The notes under the pieces were generated by a model. It ran no database searches. It was not told where the DNA came from and saw only the letters and a program-made list of their open reading frames with translations. Position numbers and translations under genes: made by a program. 26,286 bases of DNA, from NCBI RefSeq assembly GCF_946479715.1, contig NZ_CAMLHF010000062.1:1-26286 (forward strand), in the 5' to 3' direction. This DNA comes from an uncultured Pedobacter sp. (lineage in GTDB: Bacteria > Bacteroidota > Bacteroidia > Sphingobacteriales > Sphingobacteriaceae). Positions 1 to 8,792 of this stretch are shown piece after piece (positions within the stretch are counted from its first letter, which is position 1; each line of letters opens with the position of its first letter).

Positions 1-956
1 GGAACATTTAACAACAGGTTACTATTGCGGCCGACGGAAGTATTGTAGATAGATTCCAGCTGATCAAGTGTTTTAACCTGATTATCGGTATTGGCGCTAT
101 AAAACCATCCTGGTCTGATAGAAACATCAACCTCTGCAGGAATCCAGTATTTACCATTCTCATCACCTGTGTTAAGTACTTTACTTTCAGGAGCCTCTGC
201 TCCTACTCCAAATCCATCGGTATTTAGGGTCGACCAGTTAGTTTCGCCTGCAACGCCTCTTTCATTCCCCATCCAACGAATATCAGGACCGATATCACTA
301 AATATTACTGCCTGAGGTTGGTTTTTGCGAACTACATTATAAAACTTAGGCCAGTCATATGCCTGCTTTTTATCGCCGCCATTTGCACCGTCAAACCATT
401 GTTCAAAAACACTTCCGTAATTGCTTAATACCTCATTAAGGGTGTTGGCAAATACGTCATTATACTTAGGGGTACCATATTCAGGATGATTCCGATCCCA
501 TGGAGATAAGTAAACCCCGAATTTTAAGCCGTATTCTTTACAAGCTGCGGATAGTTCTTTTAGCACATCTCCCTTACCATCTTTCCAGGCACTTTCTCTA
601 ACAGTATGTGTACTAAATTTACTTGGCCACAGGCAAAAGCCATCATGGTGTTTGGCAGTAATAATAATTGCCTTCATACCAGCATTTTTTGCAGTGCGGG
701 CCCATTGCCGGGCATCAAGTTTCTTAGGATTAAACACCTTTGGATCCTCATCGCCATGCCCCCACTCTTTATCTGTAAACGTGTTTGGTCCAAAATGGAT
801 AAACATATAATATTCCATTTGTTGCCAGGCGTACTGATTTTTGTTTGGAACGGCACCATAAGGTTTAGGTGCTGCTACAGATGATTGTGCATAACTGTTT
901 GCTGTAAACAATAATGAACACAAGGCTGCAGCTGAATAGGTCTTTATTAGTTTCAT
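1..956 (-). CDS. Secreted alpha-L-fucosidase, GH29 family (3' part outside window)
   Basis: I translated this from the minus strand; it is open at base 1, so only the first 318 codons are visible. The N-terminus is a signal peptide (MKLIKTYSAAALCSLLFTAN, then SYAQ), placing the enzyme in the periplasm or outside the cell. Family GH29 motifs follow in order: HFGPNTF (about 54-60) with EWGHGDE, KHHDGF (102-107) at the substrate pocket, YLSPWD (149-154), and EQWFDG (185-190), whose Asp189 is the expected retaining nucleophile. The enzyme would release terminal alpha-linked L-fucose from glycans. The acid/base residue is less conserved in GH29 and I do not assign it. The start at 954-956 is the only one that yields the signal peptide. 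Two housekeeping genes separate it from the SusCD units, so shared regulation is not shown. The family call is firm; linkage specificity is unknown. Confidence 0.95.
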   Translation of the reverse strand, partial: MKLIKTYSAAALCSLLFTANSYAQSSVAAPKPYGAVPNKNQYAWQQMEYYMFIHFGPNTFTDKEWGHGDEDPKVFNPKKLDARQWARTAKNAGMKAIIITAKHHDGFCLWPSKFSTHTVRESAWKDGKGDVLKELSAACKEYGLKFGVYLSPWDRNHPEYGTPKYNDVFANTLNEVLSNYGSVFEQWFDGANGGDKKQAYDWPKFYNVVRKNQPQAVIFSDIGPDIRWMGNERGVAGETNWSTLNTDGFGVGAEAPESKVLNTGDENGKYWIPAEVDVSIRPGWFYSANTDNQVKTLDQLESIYNTSVGRNSNLLLNV

Positions 957-1063
957 TGTGTATGGTTAGTTACGAACTTTAAAATTGCAATTTATGTATT
1001 GCTAAAAATTCTACGCTATTGTCATTAAAATAAATGATTTTGGCAAATCTTAAAACTTATCTA

Positions 1064-1091
1064 TTGACGAACTGTTATTGTTTTATCGTTG
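1064..1091 (+). promoter_or_regulatory. Candidate Bacteroidota-type promoter for the SRPBCC gene
   Basis: TATCGTTG at 1084-1091 matches the -7 consensus TAnnTTTG at all fixed positions but one. A TTG at 1064-1066 lies 17 bases upstream, roughly where the -33 element is expected. Transcription would begin near 1098, shortly before the ATG at 1112, which argues for that start over the ATG at 1034. Inferred from consensus only. Confidence 0.45.
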
Positions 1092-1111
1092 CCAATAAAA
1101 TAAGCCATCAA

Positions 1112-1822
1112 ATGAAAACACATGAAACTAATTTAAAGCTCCGGTCGGGAAAATTCTCTATCGAGAAGCACCATTATGAGAACATAGGCCTTACAGAACG
1201 TATGGTTTCCGTATTGCTAAGTGGTATTTTAATGACCAGAGGGATTAGAAGACCGCTTAAAGCGCAATTTCTTTATGGCGCTTACCTGGCATACAGGGGC
1301 TTTACCGGCAGATGTTTTGTATATGAAAAACTTGGAATAGATGGCAATAAACCAAGAGCGATAAATATTAGGGGCGAATTTGAAATTGACAGACCTGCCA
1401 GCGAGGTATATGCCTACTGGCGCGATTTAAATAACCTTCCGGGAAGCATTAAACATTTACTAAATGTAGAGGTAATTGACGAAAACCTTTCTCATTGGAA
1501 AAGCAATGTAATGGGAAATTTATTTTCGATAGACTGGGATGCAGAAATTATTAAGGATGAACCAAACCATTTAATTGGATGGAGATCTTCTCCAAGTTCT
1601 TTAATAAGTCATGTAGGGCGAGTTAAATTTACAGAAACAGCAGATAAATCGGGGACTATATTGAAAGTTGTTCTATCCTATCATCCTCCAATTGGAGGTG
1701 TTGGTATTGGTTTAGCCAGGCTATTAAACCCTTATTTTGAGAGTCTCTTAAAAAAAGAGATCAGGAGCTTTAAACATACTATTGAAAACAAGATTCCGAT
1801 ATATGCTAACGGAACCTTGTAA
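1112..1822 (+). CDS. DUF2892 plus SRPBCC (polyketide cyclase/START-like) membrane-associated protein
   Basis: The protein has 236 residues from the ATG at 1112. An upstream ATG at 1034 is in frame but would lie upstream of the predicted promoter and adds an unconserved-looking leader. Residues about 25-75 (ENIGLTERMVSVLLSGILM and following) resemble a DUF2892 / YgaP-type hydrophobic hairpin. Residues about 85-228 resemble an SRPBCC domain: it opens with a beta strand (INIRGEFEIDRPASEVY), continues with the WRDLNNLP segment, and ends in a long C-terminal helix with GLARLLNPYFESLLKKEIRSF. SRPBCC domains bind hydrophobic ligands or lipids; no ligand can be read from the sequence. The combination recurs in Bacteroidota and Proteobacteria as a protein of unknown role. 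It stands alone between the divergent fucosidase and the convergent DUF5362-like gene. Confidence 0.8.
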   Translation: MKTHETNLKLRSGKFSIEKHHYENIGLTERMVSVLLSGILMTRGIRRPLKAQFLYGAYLAYRGFTGRCFVYEKLGIDGNKPRAINIRGEFEIDRPASEVYAYWRDLNNLPGSIKHLLNVEVIDENLSHWKSNVMGNLFSIDWDAEIIKDEPNHLIGWRSSPSSLISHVGRVKFTETADKSGTILKVVLSYHPPIGGVGIGLARLLNPYFESLLKKEIRSFKHTIENKIPIYANGTL

Positions 1823-1837
1823 AAGTATCTTTAGTTA

Positions 1838-2350
1838 CTAAGGAGTAACACTCCCTGCGCCCAGATAAGCTACAATTCCAAGAAGGAAAGAGATAATGTA
1901 AAGGCCCAATATGGTAATGGTAATAATACCCCAAAATTTAAAGAACGATTTCATTTTGCTCATTGCCTCGCTTAGCGCCGGCTGATCACCATATAATACT
2001 GCTTGTTTTGCCGAATTGGCATATTTAAACATTAATAAGCTCGGGTAAAAATAAAGTAAGGCCGACAATAGAAAAACAACCGTAAGAAAACCTCCTCCAA
2101 GTGCTGCCCAAGGGTTGTTCGCTGCGCCTACTTTGCCATTCATTGCGCTTATCAATGCTTCTGCACTAAATGAAAACAAGATCATAATTCCGGTTGCTAC
2201 AAATCCTATTATAGATAGGAATTTGGTCCACCTGGCGGTTTCATATATGTAACTACGTATGTCTTCTGTTACGGTTAACAAGACTTCCTCTCCCTCTTGA
2301 GGGTCATTGTGTGTTGTTTCCTCAGGATTTTCTTCTTCAAAATGTTCCAT
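1838..2350 (-). CDS. DUF5362-like membrane protein
   Basis: This 170-residue protein has an acidic, Glu-rich cytoplasmic-looking N-terminus (about 1-30) and three hydrophobic segments: about 43-62 (FLSIIGFVATGIMILF), 86-106 (GGFLTVVFLLSALLYFYPSL) and 138-162 (FWGIITITILGLYIISFLL). Between the second and third is a polar stretch, KYANSAKQAVLYGD, then PALSEAMSKMKSFFKFWG, typical of Bacteroidota proteins annotated DUF5362. Function is unknown. It is divergent from ychF across a 101-base gap. TATGTTTA, read on the minus strand at 2397-2390, matches the -7 box with one mismatch and could drive it. The SRPBCC gene converges on its 3' end with only 15 bases between, so the two may share termination. 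The family is recognised by general pattern, not by a catalytic motif. Confidence 0.7.
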   Translation of the reverse strand: MEHFEEENPEETTHNDPQEGEEVLLTVTEDIRSYIYETARWTKFLSIIGFVATGIMILFSFSAEALISAMNGKVGAANNPWAALGGGFLTVVFLLSALLYFYPSLLMFKYANSAKQAVLYGDQPALSEAMSKMKSFFKFWGIITITILGLYIISFLLGIVAYLGAGSVTP

Positions 2351-2419
2351 GTTGATCGTATTGTTTTTTTATAAGGCTTTTAGCTTGCCTAAACATAAAG
2401 AATATTTTTAAAAAATTGA

Positions 2420-2427
2420 TACCTTTG
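2420..2427 (+). promoter_or_regulatory. -7 promoter box of ychF
   Basis: TACCTTTG is a perfect match to TAnnTTTG. Transcription would start near 2434, about 18 bases before the ATG at 2452. No TTG is seen at the ideal -33 spacing. An in-frame ATG at 2416 overlaps this box, so it is unlikely to be the translation start. Confidence 0.6.
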
Positions 2428-2451
2428 CGCCAAATCAAGAAAAAAACATAC

Positions 2452-3546
2452 ATGGCATTACAATGTGGTATAGTTGGTTTACCAAATGTTGGAAAATCCA
2501 CTTTATTTAACTGTTTATCTAACGCAAAAGCTCAGGCCGCTAACTTCCCATTCTGTACTATAGAACCGAATATTGGTGTTATTACAGTTCCTGACGATAG
2601 GTTAACGAAACTTGCAGAACTCGTAAATCCTAACCGGATTGTACCAAATACAATTGAAATTGTAGATATAGCAGGTTTGGTAAAAGGAGCTTCAAAAGGT
2701 GAAGGTCTTGGTAACCAATTCCTGGGTAATATTAGAGCAACAAACGCTATTATCCACGTTTTACGTTGCTTTGATGACGGAAATGTGATTCACGTTGACG
2801 GATCGGTAGACCCTATTCGTGATAAAGAAATTATTGATACTGAATTACAGCTTAAGGATTTGGATACTGTTGAAAAACGCATCCAGAAGGTTGAAAAAAT
2901 GGCAAAAACTGATAAAGATGCCAAAAGAACTTTCGATATTCTAAGCATAATAAAACCTCATATAGAGAGTGGAAAATCAGTTCGTTCTGCTGCAGTTTCT
3001 GCTGAAGATTTTGAATTTATTCAGGATTTAGGCTTACTTACTCAAAAGCCGGTAATGTATGTTTGTAATGTTGATGAGAACTCTGTTATAACAGGTAATG
3101 CTTATGTTGAGCGGGTTAAAGAAGCAGTAAAAGATGAAAATGCTGAGGTATTGGTGATATCTGCTAAAATTGAATCTGAAATTGCTGAACTTGAAAGTTA
3201 TGAAGAACGTCAGGAATTCCTTGCCGATCTTGGTTTAACTGAATCGGGTGTAAATAAATTGATCCGCGCTGCCTACAGGTTACTAGACCTATATACTTAC
3301 TTTACGGCAGGTGTACAGGAAGTAAGAGCCTGGACAATCACAAAAGGTTTCACCGCACCTCAGGCTGCTGGTGTAATTCATACAGATTTTGAAAAAGGAT
3401 TTATCCGTGCTGAGGTAATTAAATATAACGACTTCGTAACACTAGGTTCTGAGAATGCATGCAAAGATGCCGGAAAACTAGGTGTTGAAGGAAAAACTTA
3501 TGTTGTTGAAGACGGAGATATTATGCACTTCCGTTTCAACGTCTAA
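2452..3546 (+). CDS. ychF: Redox-regulated ATPase YchF (Obg-like)
   Basis: The protein has 364 residues from the ATG at 2452, the usual YchF length, and starts with MALQCGIVGLPNVGKS. The P-loop is G9-S16 (GLPNVGKS). The G3 region is DIAGLVKGASKGEGLGN (72-88). The G4 position reads NVDE (206-209) rather than NKxD, the known hallmark that makes YchF an ATPase rather than a GTPase. The coiled-coil insert lies at about 130-165. The last ~85 residues form the TGS domain, with ENACKDAGKLGVEGK and the closing EDGDIMHFRFNV. YchF binds ribosomes and is linked to translation and stress control in bacteria. It is a housekeeping gene without an obvious link to its neighbours; its 3' end faces mgtE across a hairpin-rich gap. 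Confidence 0.97.
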   Translation: MALQCGIVGLPNVGKSTLFNCLSNAKAQAANFPFCTIEPNIGVITVPDDRLTKLAELVNPNRIVPNTIEIVDIAGLVKGASKGEGLGNQFLGNIRATNAIIHVLRCFDDGNVIHVDGSVDPIRDKEIIDTELQLKDLDTVEKRIQKVEKMAKTDKDAKRTFDILSIIKPHIESGKSVRSAAVSAEDFEFIQDLGLLTQKPVMYVCNVDENSVITGNAYVERVKEAVKDENAEVLVISAKIESEIAELESYEERQEFLADLGLTESGVNKLIRAAYRLLDLYTYFTAGVQEVRAWTITKGFTAPQAAGVIHTDFEKGFIRAEVIKYNDFVTLGSENACKDAGKLGVEGKTYVVEDGDIMHFRFNV

Positions 3547-3567
3547 ACTTAATAAGCTTAAAAACTT

Positions 3568-3648
3568 AAAAAGCTTACTATTCTGAGACTGGAATAAATG
3601 CACTGAAAAAGCGCAATGATTCCTAGGTCTCTTCATAGTAAGCTTTTT
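3568..3648. terminator. Long hairpin between convergent ychF and mgtE, possible bidirectional terminator
   Basis: The outer arms are exact: AAAAAGCTTACTAT at 3568-3581 pairs with ATAGTAAGCTTTTT at 3635-3648 (14 bp). The 53-base interior can extend the stem: GAGAC and GGAAT on the left can pair with GTCTC and ATTCC on the right, with a small bulge. The run of A before and T after the stem would give a U-tract when read from either side, which fits two genes running toward each other. Orientation and activity are inferred. Confidence 0.65.
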
Positions 3649-3678
3649 TTATAATATGCACCATGCTTCCACAAAATC

Positions 3679-3734
3679 GGTCTTCTAAGAAAAGACCTAG
3701 GCGCTGTTGACCATTTAGCGCAGCGGGCAACAGA
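3679..3734. repeat. Cluster of short inverted repeats downstream of mgtE
   Basis: GGTCTT at 3679-3684 pairs with AAGACC at 3692-3697. The 9-mer AGACCTAGG at 3693-3701 is the exact complement of CCTAGGTCT at 3622-3630 inside the preceding hairpin, so two alternative foldings are possible. CTGTTG at 3704-3709 pairs with CAACAG at 3729-3734. No coding potential is seen. It may be part of the mgtE 3' untranslated region or a second terminator. Confidence 0.45.
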
Positions 3735-3769
3735 TGCCAGTCTTTGAATAGAACGGCCTATTTTGTCCT

Positions 3770-5143
3770 TTATAACAGCACCCCCGTAAGAAACAACACC
3801 GCAACAGAGAAATAGATGATCAGGCCCGTTACATCCACCAGGGTGGCTACAAACGGAGCAGATGACGTTGCAGGGTCAGCTCCAAGTTTCTTGAGCAATA
3901 AAGGAAGCATTGATCCCGCAAGCGAGCCCCATAATACTACCCCAACTAATGCTACTCCAACTGTTAAACCTATAAGCATCCAATGTGGGCCGTACATATC
4001 GGTAAAAAAGGTCCAGGCAAAGATCCTTAAAAACCCTATTGTACCCAATACGATCCCCAGCATCAAGCCAGAGATGATCTCCCGGCGCATTACCCTCCAC
4101 CAATCACCAATAGTAATTTCGCCAAGAGCCATGGCCTGAATAATCAAAGTTGATGCCTGAGAACCACTGTTTCCACCACTTGAAATAATTAGCGGAACAA
4201 ACATGGCCAATATAACGGCCTTTGCAATATCAGCTTCAAAATGTGCCATCGCAGTTGCGGTAAGCATTTCTCCAAGGAAAAGTACAACAAGCCAGCCTAT
4301 CCTTCTTTTAAACAAGCCAAGTATAGGCATATCTAAATAAGGCTCATCTAAGGCCTGGGTACCCCCAATTTTATGTATGTCTTCGGTATATTCTTCGTTT
4401 GCAATCCATAAAATATCATCCACGGTAACTATCCCCAGCAATACATTATTCTCATCCACAACCGGTAATGCTACCCTGTTGTTCATTCTAAATATATTGA
4501 TGGCTTCCTCCTGATGGTCACTTGCTTTTAAAGCAATTAAGCGCTGATCTGTAAGATCACCGATTTTTGCTTCCGGATCAGCAAGTAAAATCTCCCTTAT
4601 TCTGATGTCATCTAACAGTATGCCGTCTTTATCGATCACATAGATTACATCAATGGTCTCAGAGTTTTTACCATAACGTCTGATGTGCGAAAGCACTCGT
4701 GTTACCGTCCAGTCCTTTTTAACTGCAACATAGTCTGGAGTCATCAACCTACCCACACTATCCTCTTCGTAGCCTAATAGCGAAAGCGCTTCTACTCTAT
4801 CTTTGGCAGGTAAAAGAATAATCAACTTTTTAACAGCATCGCCCTTCAGCTCACTAAAAAGCGAAGTACGGTCATCTGGTGGAAGTAAATTGATTAACTC
4901 AGCTAACTTATTGCCGGGAAGCTTTTTAATGATCTTTTCCTGAGTAGGAAAATCAAGAATACGGAATACATTTACCGCCCTCTTAACAGATAAAGTTTCA
5001 ATAAATTTTACTGCATGCTGGGGGAGTTCGTCTATCAGATGTTCTACATCTGATATATTCAGATCATCTAAATAAGCCTTTAATTGCGCATCGTCTTGAA
5101 GCTCTAAAAGCCTTACGATTTCTTCAACAACTACCTCTTCCAT
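3770..5143 (-). CDS. mgtE: Magnesium transporter MgtE
   Basis: The 457-residue length fits the family. Domains in order: the MgtE N domain (about 1-125), a helical repeat with motifs such as LLPPDDRTSLFSELKGD; a CBS pair (about 128-255) starting EEDSVGRLMTPDYV and containing ALPVVDENNVLLGIVTVDDI; a linking helix; and a membrane domain (about 280-457) with SSGGNSGSQASTLIIQAMALG and the last helix LVDVTGLIIYF. Asp437 in that helix corresponds to the conserved pore Asp of the family. It forms a Mg2+ channel in the inner membrane that the cytoplasmic domains close when Mg2+ is plentiful. The start at 5143 gives the complete N domain. CATTTTTG on the minus strand (5193-5186) is a one-mismatch -7 box that would leave a short leader of about 35 bases. 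No M-box riboswitch is recognisable. Confidence 0.96.
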   Translation of the reverse strand: MEEVVVEEIVRLLELQDDAQLKAYLDDLNISDVEHLIDELPQHAVKFIETLSVKRAVNVFRILDFPTQEKIIKKLPGNKLAELINLLPPDDRTSLFSELKGDAVKKLIILLPAKDRVEALSLLGYEEDSVGRLMTPDYVAVKKDWTVTRVLSHIRRYGKNSETIDVIYVIDKDGILLDDIRIREILLADPEAKIGDLTDQRLIALKASDHQEEAINIFRMNNRVALPVVDENNVLLGIVTVDDILWIANEEYTEDIHKIGGTQALDEPYLDMPILGLFKRRIGWLVVLFLGEMLTATAMAHFEADIAKAVILAMFVPLIISSGGNSGSQASTLIIQAMALGEITIGDWWRVMRREIISGLMLGIVLGTIGFLRIFAWTFFTDMYGPHWMLIGLTVGVALVGVVLWGSLAGSMLPLLLKKLGADPATSSAPFVATLVDVTGLIIYFSVAVLFLTGVLL

Positions 5144-5712
5144 ATGCCCTAAATTCTTTACATGATTTTCACTATTTTACGGGTGCAAAAATGCCTTTTT
5201 ATTTTTAAAAAAGGCACTTATAATCAGAAAATTATTAGAATAAAAATGAGGGCTACCTAAGTCTATCCATTTCGTTAATAAACCTGCAGTTCATTATTTA
5301 GCATAGTTCCCGAAAATTTTTCTAAATTTAATACACCAAATATTGTCTCAATTCCTAACACTAACGAACAGATATGACTAAAAAGCCTTCTTAGTTAACC
5401 CCCAACACCCCCTAACCCTATTATTAATCATCCTAATTCTAACCTTTATGAACCTACGTTTTATTCACCTAAGCTTATTTGAGCTTACTTCTTACGTCCA
5501 GCTAATTCATCTTTACAAACCCAATAAAGAATAGCCGGCTAATCTTAAGTTCTGTATTGATATTACCCTAAGGTAGTATATCCTGCAAAATCAGGCCCTT
5601 GTTTTTTTGGCGTATTCACGTCAGGGAAATTATATGCGCTTTGCTTTTGTCGGGCAGACTATGATCATCACTGTAATCAACTCTTATTCTTATAACTAAA
5701 CTAAAATTTACG
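5144..5712. other. 569-base gap between mgtE and susC 1, C-rich and G-poor
   Basis: No convincing open frame. Close to mgtE is a hairpin, TGCCTTTTT (5192-5200) with AAAAAGGCA (5208-5216). From about 5395 to 5540 the plus strand is very poor in G and rich in A, C and T, including CCCCCAACACCCCCTAACCC at 5400-5419. A smaller hairpin, CCTG and CAGG around 5582-5595, follows. I found no full TAnnTTTG box on the plus strand. The region probably contains the promoter and a long untranslated leader for the SusCD operon, but the sequence does not prove it. Confidence 0.5.
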
Positions 5713-8700
5713 ATGAATTACTATTTATTAAAAAGTACCGGCATTGTTTTGAAAAACAGGCCCGGAGTACGTATGCTGCAAAAAGCAGTGGCTCTACTTG
5801 TGCTACTAGTGATCAGTTCAGCCGCTTTTGCGCAGTCGGTAGTTACAGGTACAGTATCAGATAAAGAAAACAACACATTAATTGGCGTTACAGTTAGTGT
5901 TGAAGGCACAAATATAAAAGCCCTTACCGACGGCAGCGGAAAATATTCCATTCAGGTCCCACAGACAGCAAAACGGCTAATCTTCAGTTATGTGGGTATG
6001 GAAAGTTTAACTGTCGAAATTGGAGGTAAAAATGTAATAAACCCTGTATTACAATCGGCAAATAATTTAAGTGAGGTTCAGGTAATAGGCTACGGATCCG
6101 TAAAAAAGAAAGACCTTACCGGAGCAGTGGCCACTTTAGCTGAAAAAGATTTCAATAAAGGCCCGCTCATTGCACCTGACCAACTTATTCAGGGCAAGGT
6201 TGCCGGGGTACAAATGATCAATAACAGCGGACAACCCGGAGGCTCTACAACAGTAAGGATAAGAGGTAATACCGCCATGACCGGTTCCGGGCAACCCTTA
6301 TATGTAGTGGATGGAATTGCTCTTGATGGCCGCTCGGCCAGACCATCGGCAAGTCCAAGCAGCGTTGGAGGGGTCAAAAGCTCTCCAGGAGGAGGTATCG
6401 GAGCTGCACCAGGTGGAAACCCTTTAAACTTTATTAATCCGAATGACATTGCCTCTATGGAGATTCTTAAAGATGCATCCGCAACAGCCATTTACGGATC
6501 AAGAGCTGCTTATGGTGTGGTTTTAATTACAACAAAAAGAGGTTCCAGCGGAGGTGTAAAGCTAGATGTTAATGCTTCAACTGGTGTTTCCAATATCATG
6601 CGCCAGATTGATGTTTTAGATGGCGATGCCTATCGCTCAGCATTGAACAAATACGGACTTACAAGTGGTGATTTTGGAAGCAATGTAGACGCTATGGATG
6701 CCATTACGCGTACTGCTTATAACCAGAATTATTCCGTTGGCTTAAGTGGAGGTGGCGATGGGAACACCTACCGTGCATCATTAGGCTACCAGGATCAGCA
6801 GGGTATCATCAGAAAAACAGGTTTAAAAAAATACACCGGGTCATTTAATGGAAACTTCAAGTTTCTGGAAAGCAAAAACCTTGGGCTTGATGTAAATCTG
6901 TTAAGTAGCCAGTTCAATGAAACCATTGCACCTATAACAACAGATGCAGGTTTTACAGGTAGCTTGATCAGTCAGGCCCTTTCCTGGAATCCAACGCAAC
7001 CATTAAGAAATGCCGATGGATCATTGTTTATTGAAAACGGTAGAATTGTTAACCCTTTAGCCATGTCTGAAGCGTATAACGATAAATCAAAAGTATCAAC
7101 CATACTCGGTAGTATTTCACCATATTACAAGATTGCTCCATGGCTTGAATTTCGAATGCTGGCCAGCATAAACTACAGCACCGGGGTAAGAAGATCATCT
7201 ACCCGTAGCTTTATTAATCTGGAAGGTGTACAGGAAAAACCAGATCAGAACTTTTTGGGAGGTTATGCAAGTTATTCGAGCACTGAATTAATAACACAGC
7301 AATTTACCAATACCTTAACTTTTAATAAAGAGATTGCCTCGCGTTTAAACCTGAATGCGCTTGTTGGTTATGAATATACCAACTACATCAATAAGGGTTC
7401 AAACATGAATGCAACAGGCTTTGGAAACATCCCTGTAGACTATACAGATGCCCTACAGGCAACTGCCCCCGCCAATCGTAAGATGAGTTCATACTACGAT
7501 CCTAAAACACAGCTCCAATCTTACTTTGCCAGAGCCATTTTTAACTATGCAGACAAATATCTGTTAACGGCAACTTTCAGAGCAGATGGTTCTACCAAGT
7601 TCGGGGCCGATAATAAGTACGGTTATTTCCCATCTTTCTCTGCTGCCTGGAATATTAAAAATGAAGCATTCCTTTCAGAAACAGAATGGCTGGATCAGCT
7701 TAAAATCAGAGCTGGTTATGGTAAAACAGGAAATCAGGAATTCCCTTCCGGATCGGCACAACAACGTTATGCTTTTGGTTACGACCAGGGAGGCCAAACT
7801 TTAACAGGGATAAACAATAAAAATGATAAATTAAAATGGCAGGCAGATGAGCAGACCAATATTGGAATCGACTTTGGTCTTTTTAAAAGCAGGTTAACAG
7901 GGTCGGTAGATTATTTTAGAAAAACCACGACTGATCTGTTGTTTCCACAAATACCATTCTATCCTTCGGCTGCAGGGGCATCAGTTACCTGGGTAAATCT
8001 TCCCGGTAAAATCAAAAACAATGGTATTGAACTAACATTAAATGGAAGTATCATTGATAAAGAAAACATCAGCTGGTCGTTAGGTGGTAATGCTACGTTT
8101 ATAAAAAACAAAGTACAGGACGTTACAGGAATTATTAATACAGGTTCTCTAAACGGACAGGGATTAAGTGATGTAACATTAGAGGTGATCCAGAATGGCC
8201 TACCACTTTTTGCTATGGTTACCCGCCGTTATGAGGGCTTAGACGAGAATGGATTTTCGAAATACGCCGACGATGGTTTTACTTATTATTATGTTGGTAA
8301 TCCTAATCCAAGCGTAATACTTGGTATCAGTACAGATTTCAGGTATAAAAAATTATCATTAGGTCTTAACTTCAATGGTTCTTTAGGGCAAGATGTGTAT
8401 AACAACACCGCCAACTCTGTATTGCCAATTACCAATTTAGGCACCCGAAATGTTGCATCGGCACTGTTAAATTCCGGCATACAGGAATCACTGGCTAATC
8501 CGATCTCTGCTTCTTCACGCTATATAGAAAAAGGCGATTACCTAAAACTGGCAAATGCCACAATAAGCTATAACATTGGAAATATAGGAAAAGCAATTAA
8601 AGGTTTAAACGTATATGTTAACGGACAAAATCTATTTGTGCTTACAAATTATTCAGGCTTTGATCCGGAGGTAAATGTTGACAAGAGCATCAATGGCGTT

Positions 8701-8775
8701 CCATCGGCAGGTATAGAATATGTGCCTTACCCATCCGCAAGAACGTTCAATTTCGGGGTTAATTTTTCTCTTTAA
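5713..8775 (+). CDS. SusC/RagA-type TonB-dependent outer-membrane transporter (pair 1)
   Basis: The 1020-residue protein has an N-terminal extension before a signal peptide (MLQKAVALLVLLVISSAAFA, then Q); an internal ATG at 5773 would remove the extension. After it come a CarboxypepD_reg-like beta-sandwich (VVTGTVSDKENNTLIGVTVS, about 43-115), the linker with YGSVKKKDLTGAV, a TonB plug domain with QPLYVVDGIALDG and the SusC signature MEILKDASATAIYGSRAAYG near residue 250, then the beta-barrel to the C-terminal phenylalanine-containing strand (FNFGVNFSL). There is no STN domain, so this transporter is not expected to signal through a FecR anti-sigma factor. It would import oligosaccharides handed over by the adjoining SusD. 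The 17-base gap to susD implies one transcript. The substrate cannot be read from the sequence. Confidence 0.95.
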   Translation: MNYYLLKSTGIVLKNRPGVRMLQKAVALLVLLVISSAAFAQSVVTGTVSDKENNTLIGVTVSVEGTNIKALTDGSGKYSIQVPQTAKRLIFSYVGMESLTVEIGGKNVINPVLQSANNLSEVQVIGYGSVKKKDLTGAVATLAEKDFNKGPLIAPDQLIQGKVAGVQMINNSGQPGGSTTVRIRGNTAMTGSGQPLYVVDGIALDGRSARPSASPSSVGGVKSSPGGGIGAAPGGNPLNFINPNDIASMEILKDASATAIYGSRAAYGVVLITTKRGSSGGVKLDVNASTGVSNIMRQIDVLDGDAYRSALNKYGLTSGDFGSNVDAMDAITRTAYNQNYSVGLSGGGDGNTYRASLGYQDQQGIIRKTGLKKYTGSFNGNFKFLESKNLGLDVNLLSSQFNETIAPITTDAGFTGSLISQALSWNPTQPLRNADGSLFIENGRIVNPLAMSEAYNDKSKVSTILGSISPYYKIAPWLEFRMLASINYSTGVRRSSTRSFINLEGVQEKPDQNFLGGYASYSSTELITQQFTNTLTFNKEIASRLNLNALVGYEYTNYINKGSNMNATGFGNIPVDYTDALQATAPANRKMSSYYDPKTQLQSYFARAIFNYADKYLLTATFRADGSTKFGADNKYGYFPSFSAAWNIKNEAFLSETEWLDQLKIRAGYGKTGNQEFPSGSAQQRYAFGYDQGGQTLTGINNKNDKLKWQADEQTNIGIDFGLFKSRLTGSVDYFRKTTTDLLFPQIPFYPSAAGASVTWVNLPGKIKNNGIELTLNGSIIDKENISWSLGGNATFIKNKVQDVTGIINTGSLNGQGLSDVTLEVIQNGLPLFAMVTRRYEGLDENGFSKYADDGFTYYYVGNPNPSVILGISTDFRYKKLSLGLNFNGSLGQDVYNNTANSVLPITNLGTRNVASALLNSGIQESLANPISASSRYIEKGDYLKLANATISYNIGNIGKAIKGLNVYVNGQNLFVLTNYSGFDPEVNVDKSINGVPSAGIEYVPYPSARTFNFGVNFSL

Positions 8776-8792
8776 TTTAAATATTCTCAGAC

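Noticed and set aside
1034..1111. Longer N-terminus for the SRPBCC protein
   Set aside because: It would start before the predicted -33/-7 elements at 1064-1091, so the ATG at 1112 is preferred.
5144..5712. Possible M-box or other riboswitch ahead of mgtE
   Set aside because: The probable leader is only about 35 bases, too short for an M-box, and the hairpin at 5192-5216 overlaps the likely promoter.
6189..6491. Open frame on the minus strand inside susC 1
   Set aside because: It overlaps the highly conserved plug domain of SusC on the opposite strand and has no protein-like features.
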